The notes under the pieces were generated by a model, which was given only the letters and a program-made list of their open reading frames with translations, searched no databases and was not told the DNA's origin. Source: Euzebya tangerina (GTDB lineage Bacteria > Actinomycetota > Nitriliruptoria > Euzebyales > Euzebyaceae). From it: a stretch of 64,000 nucleotides of DNA. The translations under genes were made by a program, and so were the position numbers. Positions 34,934 to 43,132 of this stretch are shown piece after piece. Location: assembly GCF_003074135.1 (NCBI RefSeq), contig NZ_PPDK01000001.1:2356001-2420000 (forward strand), in the 5' to 3' direction. Positions within the stretch are counted from its first letter, which is position 1. Every line of letters begins with the position of its first letter.

Positions 34934-36130
34934 CTACCCGCTTCGGGCGACGGCGATGATGATGACGATGAGGATCGCGATGGCCACAGCGGCCGCGATC
35001 TTGACCTTCGAGTATGGCCGCTCGCCCACGACCTCACCGGTGGTGCCGTTGATCATCACCTGGTAGGTGGCGCCACCGTAGATGACGGTGAGCAGCCAGA
35101 TGGGCAGCAGGACGTGCTTGAAGGTCATCGCTCCCCACCGGGTGTCCTTGTGATGGATCCGCTGGTGGTCTCCGCCGATGTCTCGTCGGACCTGTTGGGT
35201 GATGACCTGGTCCATCTGCCGCTGCGCATCCTCCAGGCAGTGGTCCACGGTGTGGTCGTAGGTCCTGCTGAGATGGCCGGCCAGGAACTCGGGGCTGAAG
35301 GGCCTGACCTGCTCCATCGGCCACGGCTCCAACCGGTTCACATAGCGCGTGTTGAGTCCGGTGTTGGCGAGGACCGCGACGTCGTCGAATGACGTCTGGA
35401 TCCGCCCAGCCGCCGGTCGCCAACGCGTCCGGGTCTCGGTCCGGCGATTCTGGCCCGAGCCCACGGTCACGGTGTAGTTGTCGCCCCGTTGCCCTCGGTA
35501 GGTCGTCTCGGTCTCGGCGTCGTAGGTGAAGTAGGCCGTGTAGACGGACTGAAACGACCCCGCGCGGCTGTACTCCTTGAACTCCGTGGGGGCGAACCAC
35601 CGACTGGACACCCAGTCCTTCAGCTGCCCCTCCGCCGTCCTCTGGTCGACCGTGAACGGCAGGACCGCATCAACCGGCAGGCGCTCGGGGGCGTCGTGGA
35701 CGTCGTCGCGTTGGATCGGTGTAGCGCAGTACGGGCACCGTTGCGCGGTCCAGGTACCCGTGAAGGTCGTGTGTCCACCACAGTTCTGGCAGACGATCTC
35801 CTTCTCGCCCTGCACGAGGGACTGATGGCCGGCCTGGCGCTGCTGTTGTGCGGCCAAGGCCGCCCGTAGGTCGTTCTCGACGACCTGTCCGGTGACCTCC
35901 GCCAGCTCGGCGGTCGTCCCGCAACTCGGGCAGCGCAGGCGCTGCTCGCCGATGTGGAACTCGAGCTCCCCACCACACACCTGGCACGGGTAGGTCCGGG
36001 TGTCCTCGGTCCGGTGGCGCATCGCGTGGCCGACGGGCGGTGGGCTGGGATCAGGAGCGGATGGGGGTGCAGTTGCGGAGGGTTGTTCAGGCGGCGGAGG
36101 TGGCGGGCCTCCGAACTCCTCGTTCACCAC
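34934..36130 (-). CDS. Zinc-ribbon membrane protein (YdjG-like)
   Basis: A 398-residue protein. After a Pro-rich start come two zinc ribbons: CQVCGGELEFHIGEQRLRC with CPSCG near residues 48-70, and CQNCGG with CPYC near 113-136. A large domain follows (VDQRTAEGQLKDWVSSRWFA, YTAYFTYDAETETTYRGQRG). One or two C-terminal membrane helices (HVLLPIWLLTVIYGGATYQV; AAAVAIAILIVIIIAV) close it. Proteins of this shape pair with SPFH YdjI proteins in the Bacillus ydjFGHI membrane-stress locus. Here it lies 5 bases after the SPFH gene, on the same strand. Such proteins are often mislabelled as primosomal or helicase proteins because of the ribbons. Confidence 0.85.
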   Translation of the reverse strand: MVNEEFGGPPPPPPEQPSATAPPSAPDPSPPPVGHAMRHRTEDTRTYPCQVCGGELEFHIGEQRLRCPSCGTTAELAEVTGQVVENDLRAALAAQQQRQAGHQSLVQGEKEIVCQNCGGHTTFTGTWTAQRCPYCATPIQRDDVHDAPERLPVDAVLPFTVDQRTAEGQLKDWVSSRWFAPTEFKEYSRAGSFQSVYTAYFTYDAETETTYRGQRGDNYTVTVGSGQNRRTETRTRWRPAAGRIQTSFDDVAVLANTGLNTRYVNRLEPWPMEQVRPFSPEFLAGHLSRTYDHTVDHCLEDAQRQMDQVITQQVRRDIGGDHQRIHHKDTRWGAMTFKHVLLPIWLLTVIYGGATYQVMINGTTGEVVGERPYSKVKIAAAVAIAILIVIIIAVARSG

Positions 36131-36135
36131 TGCAG

Positions 36136-37314
36136 CTAGCCGGCTGGCGTGTCGCTGGCGTCAGCAGCCGGAGCGGGCGGGGGTGCCGCACCGCCCGCCG
36201 GCGGCAGCGGTGGCGGGGCGTTGAACAGGCCAGCCAGCGCCGGGACCTGGCCGGCAGGGGTCCACCCTGACATGCCGTTCGCCCAGACCAGGGTGTCGGC
36301 CGATACCTGGCCCTGGCCGACCGCCTGCTGGAGCTGGGGGATGCCGTAGGGCCCCAGCTGCTGTCCGTTGACTGCCACGTGGAAGGACTGCGCCCCTGGC
36401 AGCGGCGGCGGAGCACCAGCCCCGCCCGTCTGCTGGCCGAAGGCGTTGGCCATCTGACCGGCCATGGCCATGCCCAGGCCGATTCCCATCGCATCGCCGG
36501 CAGCGCCACCCCCCGGGTTGGAGGCCGCCGCGATCATGGCGTCTGATGCGCGAACCTGCTGGAAGCGGTCCAGGTCGCCGACGTTGCGGGCGTAGCCACC
36601 CTCCTCCACACCGCGTGCGACCCCGCGGGTCATGGCCTGTGTGATCTCCTCAGGCAGGGAGATCCGCATGGTGATGTCGGGGATCGACAGTCCGAACTCG
36701 TCGTCGACCTTCTCCTGGACGTGCTCCCGGAGCTGGCCGGCCAGCTCGACCTGCTTGCCCTGCAGGTCGATCGCGCCGACACCGGTGTCGAGGACCATCT
36801 CGCTGAACGCCGTGGAGATCACCTGGCGGAGGAGCTCGGCGATCTCGTTGGCCTCCACCTCGGAGTCGGTGCCGATGACCTCCCGCAGGAAGATGTCGAC
36901 CTCCTCGATCTTGACCATGCACAGGCCGTTGGCGCGGACCTGCACCATGCCGAAGTCGGGGTCCCGGATGGTGATGGGCGCAGGCGTACCCCACCGCAGG
37001 TCGGTGATCGGCCGGGTGTTGATGAAGTACACCTCGGACCGGAAGGGACTGCGGAAGCCGTGCTCCCATCCCTGGAGGGTGGAGAGGATCGGCAGGTTCT
37101 CCGTCCTCAGCTCGTAGTTGCCCGGCATGAACTGATCGGCCAGCTGCCCCCGATAGACGAACACGGCCCGCTGCCCCTCTCGGACGATCAGCTGGGCGCC
37201 GTTCTTGATCTCGTTGTTGTAGCGCGGAAAGCGCCAGGCCAGTGTCGTCCGGGAATCATCGATCCACTCGATGATGTCAACCAGTTCACCCTTGAGCTTG
37301 GCCATGAGGCCCAT
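36136..37314 (-). CDS. SPFH-domain protein with C-terminal GYF_2 domain (YdjI-like)
   Basis: A 392-residue protein. Residues about 30-270 are the SPFH/YdjI ('virion core'-like) domain: QLIVREGQRAVFVYRGQLAD, MPGNYELRTENLPILSTL, VYFINTRPITDLRWGTPAPI, DDEFGLSIPDITMRISLPEE. A Gly/Ala/Met-rich hinge follows. Residues about 320-370 form a GYF_2 domain (VAVNGQQLGPYGIPQLQQAV, VWANGMSGWTPAGQVP), a fold that binds Pro-rich peptides. The next gene in the cluster starts with a Pro-rich tail, a possible partner. No membrane helix; such proteins collect at the membrane. ATG chosen over a TTG three codons upstream, with AGAGGG about 10 bases before it. Confidence 0.88.
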   Translation of the reverse strand: MGLMAKLKGELVDIIEWIDDSRTTLAWRFPRYNNEIKNGAQLIVREGQRAVFVYRGQLADQFMPGNYELRTENLPILSTLQGWEHGFRSPFRSEVYFINTRPITDLRWGTPAPITIRDPDFGMVQVRANGLCMVKIEEVDIFLREVIGTDSEVEANEIAELLRQVISTAFSEMVLDTGVGAIDLQGKQVELAGQLREHVQEKVDDEFGLSIPDITMRISLPEEITQAMTRGVARGVEEGGYARNVGDLDRFQQVRASDAMIAAASNPGGGAAGDAMGIGLGMAMAGQMANAFGQQTGGAGAPPPLPGAQSFHVAVNGQQLGPYGIPQLQQAVGQGQVSADTLVWANGMSGWTPAGQVPALAGLFNAPPPLPPAGGAAPPPAPAADASDTPAG

Positions 37315-37410
37315 GTCGGTCAATCCCTCTGTGTCGATGAGCAGCTGTCGTCATCAATTCTCACATACGGGACCAACCCGTGTCGGCAGATCTTGGCCGG
37401 CGGCGAAGGG

Positions 37411-37779
37411 CTACTCGCCGAACTCCTCGACCAGCTCCTCGGGTTCGATCAACCCGGCAGCCGCCGCCAACGCGCCTGACAGGGTGACGGCCTTGTCGTA
37501 GATCGCGGTGAAGTAGTGCATCGCGATGGTCTCGTGGCCTGGCAGGGGAGGAGGGCCGAGTGAGTGCGGAACCACGGCCGGCTCGGTGCTGATCCGGACT
37601 TCCGAGGTGGGCTGAGGCAGCTTCGCAGGATCGCCGAAGAAGCCAACCTGCTTCTTCGAGTTCTGGCGACCGCCGGACTTCTGGCCGGATCGTCCCTTGT
37701 TGGACTGGCCCTTGTTGGACTGGCCCTTGTTGGACTGATTCTTGTTGCTTCCCTTGCGTCGTCTCCTCGCGGCGCTCAT
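37411..37779 (-). CDS. Small basic repeat-containing protein coupled to SNF2 helicase
   Basis: A 122-residue protein. Residues 1-45 are highly basic and contain four SNK(G/N)Q-type repeats (SNKNQ, SNKGQ twice, SNKGR). The rest is acidic to neutral (FFGDPAKLPQPTSEVRI, HYFTAIYDKAVTLSGALAAA) and ends ELVEEFGE. The basic tail suggests nucleic acid binding. ATG overlaps the helicase stop by 4 bases (ATGA), so translation is coupled and function is probably linked. No family recognised. Confidence 0.7.
   Translation of the reverse strand: MSAARRRRKGSNKNQSNKGQSNKGQSNKGRSGQKSGGRQNSKKQVGFFGDPAKLPQPTSEVRISTEPAVVPHSLGPPPLPGHETIAMHYFTAIYDKAVTLSGALAAAAGLIEPEELVEEFGE
37694..37753. repeat. Four tandem 15-bp units
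   Basis: Unit CCCTTGTTGGACTGG, three near-perfect copies and one degenerate, in frame in the small basic protein (SNKGQ repeats). Copy number could vary by slippage. Confidence 0.85.
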
Positions 37780-40700
37780 GCAGACACCAGCTCCCTCGAG
37801 GTCTCCTCATCCGAGTCGTCGGTCAGAAGCGCGTCCTGGTCGATGCCGAGGGCCTTCTGCAACTGGTCGGCGTCCAGGTCGCCCACGGAAGACGACTTCG
37901 GCAGCGCCAGGTCGGCGATCTGCCGCTTGCCGGCGACGACCTCCTCAACCCGCTCGTCGACCGTGCCAGGGCACACCAGCCGGTGGGCCACCACGGTCTT
38001 GGTCTGACCGATCCGCCAGGCCCGGTCGCGCGCCTGGTCCTCGACGGCCGGGTTCCACCAGCGGTCGTACAGGACCACGTGGCTGGCCGCGGTGAGGTTG
38101 AGGCCGGTCCCGCCGGCCTTGAGGCTGAGGACCAGTGCGCCCTTGCCGGTTCCGTTCTGGAACCGCTCGATCATCTTGTCGCGAGCACCACGCGCCAACC
38201 CACCGTGGTAGCAGTCGATCTGCTGGCCCGTCCGCTCGGTCAGGTACGCCGCCATCTTCTCGCCCCACTGCGCGAAGTGGGTGAAGATCAGCACCCGCTC
38301 GTCAGCGTCGAAGACGTTGTCGACGATCTCGTTCAGGCGGGCCAGCTTGCCCGACCGACCGTCCAGCGGGCCGTCGTCGCCGTCCCGGTAGGCGGCCGGG
38401 TGGTTGCAGATCTGCTTCAGCGCGGTGATCGCGGCCAGCACCGCGCCCTTCTTCTTGGGTCGGTCCAGCCCGTCGTCCGCGGTCTCCTGCATCAGGTTGT
38501 CGAGGACCGCCTGGTACAGCCCGATCTGCTCGGGGGTCATCGCACACCGGTCCAGCGTGTCGATCCGGTCCGGGAGTTCGGCGGCGATGCTCGGCTCGGC
38601 CTTGGTGCGGCGATACACCATCACGCCGTTGAGGGTGCGGAGGGCCTCCTCGGCCGATGACCGACCGTCGGAGGTGTTGGAGAGCTGCGCGATGAACGTC
38701 GACCGCTCACCGATCAGGCCCGGGTTGGTGAAGTCGAGGAGGGCCCACAGGTCGCCGAGTCCGTTCTCGATCGGCGTGCCGGTCAGGATGATCCGGCTGT
38801 GGGCATCGAGCCGGCGGAGCTGCTGCGCGGTCTCGCTGGCCGGGTTCTTGATGGCCTGCCCCTCGTCCAGGACGACCATGTCCCAGGCGAACTCCTCCAG
38901 CATGTCGATGTCCCGCATCCCGGTGCCGTAGGTGGTGATCAGCACGTCGGTGGTCTCGAGCTGCGAGCGCAGCTCGCGGATGCCGGCGCGGTTCGGTCCG
39001 TGGTGGACCCGCACCGTCAGGCCGGGCGTGAAGGACTGCGCCTCCGAGGCCCAGTTGCCCACCACGGCCGGCGGCGCGATCACCAGGGAGGGTGCGCCTC
39101 CCTCGTGCCGCGGCCGCTTGGTGGTCGCCAGGTGGGCGAGCAGCGTCGGCGTCTTTCCCAGACCCATGTCGAGGGCGAGGATTCCGCCCAGACCGGCGTC
39201 GTGCAGGAAGGCGAGCCAGGCCAGCGCGTCGGCCTGGTAGCTGCGCAGTTCGCCCTCGAACCCGTCGGGGCTCGACGGCGGGTGCTCGGGGATGTCCTGG
39301 GCGCTGCGCAGCAGATCGGCCGCCCAGCTGTCGCCCTCGACGGCGACCCCGCCGTGCAGGACCGTCCCCTCCAACCCCATGGCGTGGCGCAGCATCTCGG
39401 CACCCGACATCTGGGTCTTGTCGGCCCGCTCAGCAAGCGCCTCGGCAGCTGCCTCCAGATCGGCCTTGTCCAACTCGACCCAACGACCACGGGATTGGAC
39501 CAGCGGGCGGGCCTCCTGCGACAGCCGCATGATGTCGGCGGCCGTGAGCTCGACATCGCCGAAGACCGCCGACCACTGCACGTAGGTCAGCTGCTGGGCC
39601 CCGACGGCGGTCTCGCTCGACTCGGTCGCAGTCAGCTTCAGGCCCGGGCGAGGCTTCTTCCGGGACAGCGGTGGGACTCGGACGTCGAACCCGGCGGCGC
39701 TCAGCACCGTGCCGGCTTCGGTCATCAGCTCCCACGCCTCGTCCTGGCTGAGGATCACCTCGCCGCGGCGTTCGGCCTTGCCACGCAACAAGGGCTCGTA
39801 GATCCCCTCCAGGCGGTCGAGTTCGGCCTTGATCTGCTCGCGTCGGTTCTGCGATGCGTTGGACATCGCGGCGTCGACGGGCTCGAGCTTGCCACCCGAG
39901 GAGCTGATGACGGTCCGGACGTACCAGGCATCGCTGTCGTCGGGCTCGTCCAACTCGATGATCAGCGTCGCCTTCGACGTCCCGGTGACCCCTCTGGCCC
40001 AGGTGGCCATACCCTTGGACAGCTCATTGCCTCGTTGGGTCGGCGCGTCGAAGATCCGACCGTTCATCAATGCCAGGATGGTCTCGGCGACCTCCGTGGC
40101 CGACCGCGGCTTGGGTGGCGGCGCGGGCACCTCCACGCGTTCGGCCGCGTCGGTGCAGATCGCGTCGACGACGCCACCCAGCACGTCCTCGGTGAACTGA
40201 CGCCGGTCGTTGCTCTTGGACAGGCCCATGACGGCGCCAGGCATGGACTTCGACAGAGTCTGGAACTCCTCGGAGTTGATCAGTGCCGGCACCCAGTGGA
40301 CCTGATAGTCACTGCGGCCGCCGCCTCCACGACCGCCATTGCTTGAGGAGTCCTTCCGCAACTGGGGGACCATCCGACCCTGTGCGCACAGCCGGACGGC
40401 CAGGCCAGCGGCCAACGCCATCCAGGTGAGCGAGGCACCGACACGCTCGTCGTCATGGGTGCTCCGCATGGAGACCAGCCACCCCAGGCAGTCCTTCATC
40501 GTTGCGACGAAGGCTGCAGCGTGCGTTCCGTCGGGCAGCGGCATCCCCGGGTGGGCGGACCACGGGACCGTGCCGGCCCCGATGTCGTCCAGTCGGCTGC
40601 GCAGCTCGTCCTCGTCGGCCGTGTCGGCGTCGTTGCCGCCGGCCCACACCACCACATCCCCCTGCTCCCAGGTCAGCTGGAGGCCGGTGACGCCAGAGGG

Positions 40701-41189
40701 CTCCGACTCGTCCTCGTCCTCCTCGTCTTCCTCGTCGTCCTGCTCCGGGGCCGGCTCCTCGGGTTGCCCGATGAGTTCGGCCAACGCCGACTGGAGGTCC
40801 TGGAGGTGGGACTCGAAGTCATGCAGCGCCAGGCCCCGCTCGGGACCGTGGACGTCGGATCGGATCCGCTCGAGCACCGTCTCGGTCTCGGAGATGAGAT
40901 GACGCAACGCATAGACCCACTCCCGCTCGTTCTCGGCCAGGAGGCGGTCGTCGTGGTCAGTCGTCAGTCCGTCGATGTGCGCCAGTGCCAGTCGTCGGTA
41001 GTCCGAGCGAACCAGCGCACTTCCCGGCTGGTTGATCAAGGTGGTGATCGTGGCTTCCTTCGGGTCCGCCGCGGGGACGGGTGGGGAGAGCAGACATGCT
41101 GTCGCTGATGCCCGGCGGCGCAGCTGCTTCCGCGTGGCAGTAGCGAGTGTGGTGCACCCGCTGAGCGAGAGGTCCCGGCAACCACGCAC
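37776..41189 (-). CDS. SNF2-family helicase (bacterial RapA/HepA-like)
   Basis: A 1137-residue protein. The N-terminal two-thirds is the bacterial SNF2-associated region, with an acidic run of Asp/Glu near 150-170. The motor follows: Lys679 in LDMGLGKTPTLLAHL (motif I), Asp775 in VVLDEGQAIKN (motif II), ILTGTPIENGLGDLWALLDF (III), KQICNHPAA, then VLIFTHFAQWGEKMAAYL and ALVLSLKAGGTGLNLTAA (V), and ARDRAWRIGQTKTV (VI). It translocates on double-stranded DNA and may remodel protein-DNA complexes. The true start is unsure: homology begins well inside, and the first 60 residues are unlike the rest. It overlaps the small basic protein by 4 bases. Confidence 0.9.
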   Translation of the reverse strand: MRGCRDLSLSGCTTLATATRKQLRRRASATACLLSPPVPAADPKEATITTLINQPGSALVRSDYRRLALAHIDGLTTDHDDRLLAENEREWVYALRHLISETETVLERIRSDVHGPERGLALHDFESHLQDLQSALAELIGQPEEPAPEQDDEEDEEDEDESEPSGVTGLQLTWEQGDVVVWAGGNDADTADEDELRSRLDDIGAGTVPWSAHPGMPLPDGTHAAAFVATMKDCLGWLVSMRSTHDDERVGASLTWMALAAGLAVRLCAQGRMVPQLRKDSSSNGGRGGGGRSDYQVHWVPALINSEEFQTLSKSMPGAVMGLSKSNDRRQFTEDVLGGVVDAICTDAAERVEVPAPPPKPRSATEVAETILALMNGRIFDAPTQRGNELSKGMATWARGVTGTSKATLIIELDEPDDSDAWYVRTVISSSGGKLEPVDAAMSNASQNRREQIKAELDRLEGIYEPLLRGKAERRGEVILSQDEAWELMTEAGTVLSAAGFDVRVPPLSRKKPRPGLKLTATESSETAVGAQQLTYVQWSAVFGDVELTAADIMRLSQEARPLVQSRGRWVELDKADLEAAAEALAERADKTQMSGAEMLRHAMGLEGTVLHGGVAVEGDSWAADLLRSAQDIPEHPPSSPDGFEGELRSYQADALAWLAFLHDAGLGGILALDMGLGKTPTLLAHLATTKRPRHEGGAPSLVIAPPAVVGNWASEAQSFTPGLTVRVHHGPNRAGIRELRSQLETTDVLITTYGTGMRDIDMLEEFAWDMVVLDEGQAIKNPASETAQQLRRLDAHSRIILTGTPIENGLGDLWALLDFTNPGLIGERSTFIAQLSNTSDGRSSAEEALRTLNGVMVYRRTKAEPSIAAELPDRIDTLDRCAMTPEQIGLYQAVLDNLMQETADDGLDRPKKKGAVLAAITALKQICNHPAAYRDGDDGPLDGRSGKLARLNEIVDNVFDADERVLIFTHFAQWGEKMAAYLTERTGQQIDCYHGGLARGARDKMIERFQNGTGKGALVLSLKAGGTGLNLTAASHVVLYDRWWNPAVEDQARDRAWRIGQTKTVVAHRLVCPGTVDERVEEVVAGKRQIADLALPKSSSVGDLDADQLQKALGIDQDALLTDDSDEETSRELVSA

Positions 41190-41324
41190 CGCCCCTTGCG
41201 GCTAGCGCGGCAAGCCAGACCTTCCCAGATACTACATCTCCTCCAGCCTCGCGTCGATCTCGAACGAGCCTGCGGTCGCAAATCCGATCTGCCGAAGCCC
41301 GCGGCGCGTGTGAGGTTGGGAACG

Positions 41325-42008
41325 GTGACTGATACCGATCCTCGTGGCGTCCGGTTGCTCCCAGCCATCGGGATCGCGCTGCCGGTGGCCGTGGTCGTGG
41401 CCGTCGGTCTCGTGCTGCTCGACAGCTACAGCCGCGAGCAGGCCACCCTGGCGATCGCCCAGGACGTCGAGGAGGAGTTGGGTGTCCCCGTCCAGGTCGA
41501 GCTGGGTGGCTTCGGAACGGGGCTGGCCAGCCTGGCTGGCCGCATCGGTGGCGTGGAACTGACAGCCGTCGAGGTCCCCCTGGTCGACGTGGAGCCACCG
41601 GGCCTGCACATCACCCGCCTCGACACCACGATCGTGGACCTCCAGGTGAGCGACCGCGTCCCGACGTCGGGCAGCGGGACCTTCCGCGCCGCCTTCGACA
41701 CCGAGGAGGTGCAGCGTGCGGCCGGCGAGGGGATCGGCCAGGCCATCGGCCTCGAGGACGGCGCAGTGGTCGTCGACCTGGCCGTTGCCGAAGTCCGGTT
41801 GGACGTGGCCATCGAGCAGGGAGACCTGCGCTTCGTGCCGCCCGAGGAGTTGGGGATCATCGACCGGTTGATCGGCGACGACCTGCTCGTTCCGTTGGAC
41901 GTCCCCGAGGGCGTGGTGGTCCAGGAGGCCGCGGTCGAGCAGGACATGTTGGTCATCACAGGCACACTCGATCCCGTCGAGCTGGCGGCACAGGCGGCGG
42001 CCGACTGA
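41325..42008 (+). CDS. DUF2993 (LmeA-like) phospholipid-binding protein
   Basis: A 227-residue protein with an N-terminal hydrophobic anchor or signal (LLPAIGIALPVAVVVAVGLV). A tubular lipid-binding-type domain follows, as in DUF2993/LmeA (LGVPVQVELGGFGTGLASLA, GVELTAVEVPLVDVEPPGLH, EEVQRAAGEGIGQAIGLEDG). In mycobacteria LmeA is a periplasmic protein involved in mannan-lipid assembly. GTG start chosen because the signal segment begins 10 residues later and the longer reading overlaps the helicase promoter region. Convergent with the metallopeptidase gene. Confidence 0.8.
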   Translation: MTDTDPRGVRLLPAIGIALPVAVVVAVGLVLLDSYSREQATLAIAQDVEEELGVPVQVELGGFGTGLASLAGRIGGVELTAVEVPLVDVEPPGLHITRLDTTIVDLQVSDRVPTSGSGTFRAAFDTEEVQRAAGEGIGQAIGLEDGAVVVDLAVAEVRLDVAIEQGDLRFVPPEELGIIDRLIGDDLLVPLDVPEGVVVQEAAVEQDMLVITGTLDPVELAAQAAAD

Positions 42009-42029
42009 GCGCCGCCTCCCGAGGTCCGC

Positions 42030-43010
42030 CTACTCGGGCGTGTCTGGTCCGGTGACCAGCCGGTGGATCCAGTCCAGCTTGTCGACGACTTTGGGGGACA
42101 GGACGAAGGGGTAGAGCGGCGCCTGGCCCATCGAGACGTTGACGGCGTTCATGGCGTAGGTGAACGGGAGCCAGCGGGCGATCAGCGCGTCGATGCTCCC
42201 CTGATCAGCGTCGTTGGCGGCGCTCCGATCTGGATGACCACGGTGTGTGGCCTCGTCGACGTGCAGGCCGAAGGCGTCCGCCGTCTGCAGTGCACCACGG
42301 ATGTGGAAGTAGTGCGCCATGGTCTCGGCGAAGTCCTCCCACGGATGCGCGGTGGCGTAGATGCTGACGTACTGCTGCGACCAGTTGGCCGGATGGGGGC
42401 TGCCATAGTGCTCGTCCAGTGCCGCTTGATAGTCCTGGCGCTCGTCGCCGAACACCCGACGGCAGGACGTGATGTGCTCGGTGCCCGAGACCATCGTCAT
42501 CCACAGGTAGTGCCCGATCTCGTGTCGGAAGTGGCCCAACATCGTCCGGTACGGCTCACCCATCCGCTCCCGCATCCGAACCCGCCGGACATCGTCGGTC
42601 TCGAGGACGTCCAGCGTGATCACACCCTCCGCATGGCCGATGGTCACCGCCTCGTGGGCACTGGACTTCATCTCGAACGAGACCCCGCTGATGTCCAGGC
42701 CGAGATCGTTCATCTGCACCACCAACCGTCGTTTGTCCTTCTCGGCCTCGGCCCAGGCGGCCTGACCCTCGGCATCACCGTCGGGCGGGTGGACGGTGGT
42801 GAGGCGGCAGGACAGGCACAGGGCAGAGCCGTCCCGAACGAGCCAGTTGCAGCCGATTCGCGTGTGATGGCGACAGCGGACGTCACCCGCCTCGACGCCG
42901 ACCATGGTCATGGACGCGGGGTCGAATGCCAGGCCCGTGCCGCAGCGCAGGCAGAGGTCGTTGTCGACGTAGACGAGCTGCGCGCAGTTGGGGCAGGAGA
43001 AACTTCGCAT
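42030..43010 (-). CDS. Putative zinc-binding metallopeptidase with N-terminal zinc ribbon
   Basis: A 326-residue protein. Cys pairs CPNC and CLRC (residues about 5-25) form a zinc ribbon, with a second set further on (RCRHHTRIGCNWL, CLSCR). The catalytic motif GHFRHEIGHYLW has the HExxH form, and a downstream acidic segment WEDFAETMAHYFHIRGAL supplies further ligands. This is the layout of the 'putative zinc-binding metallopeptidase' family (PF15887). No signal peptide, so cytoplasmic. ATG chosen at MRSFSCPNC. Substrate unknown. Confidence 0.88.
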   Translation of the reverse strand: MRSFSCPNCAQLVYVDNDLCLRCGTGLAFDPASMTMVGVEAGDVRCRHHTRIGCNWLVRDGSALCLSCRLTTVHPPDGDAEGQAAWAEAEKDKRRLVVQMNDLGLDISGVSFEMKSSAHEAVTIGHAEGVITLDVLETDDVRRVRMRERMGEPYRTMLGHFRHEIGHYLWMTMVSGTEHITSCRRVFGDERQDYQAALDEHYGSPHPANWSQQYVSIYATAHPWEDFAETMAHYFHIRGALQTADAFGLHVDEATHRGHPDRSAANDADQGSIDALIARWLPFTYAMNAVNVSMGQAPLYPFVLSPKVVDKLDWIHRLVTGPDTPE

Positions 43011-43132
43011 GTGGCACCGCCTTACCTGGTCAGAGGGACACCTACACCACGCCGAGCGACCTGTCGATGGCATGCACGGGGGCCAACCGGGCAGGAGTCA
43101 ATGAGCGGTGGGTCCCCTACGATCCCACACCA

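Noticed and set aside
37330-37410. Hairpin ACGGG-TTGGT-CCCGT between the SPFH gene and the small basic gene as a terminator
   Set aside because: Only a 5-bp stem with no U-run on either strand; too weak to call.
43030-43132. Possible c-di-AMP (ydaO-type) riboswitch before the M23-CWB2 gene
   Set aside because: Such riboswitches often precede wall hydrolases in Actinomycetota, and GGGGGCCAACCGGGCAGG is suggestive, but I could not find the rest of the conserved core or the paired stems. A covariance-model search would decide.
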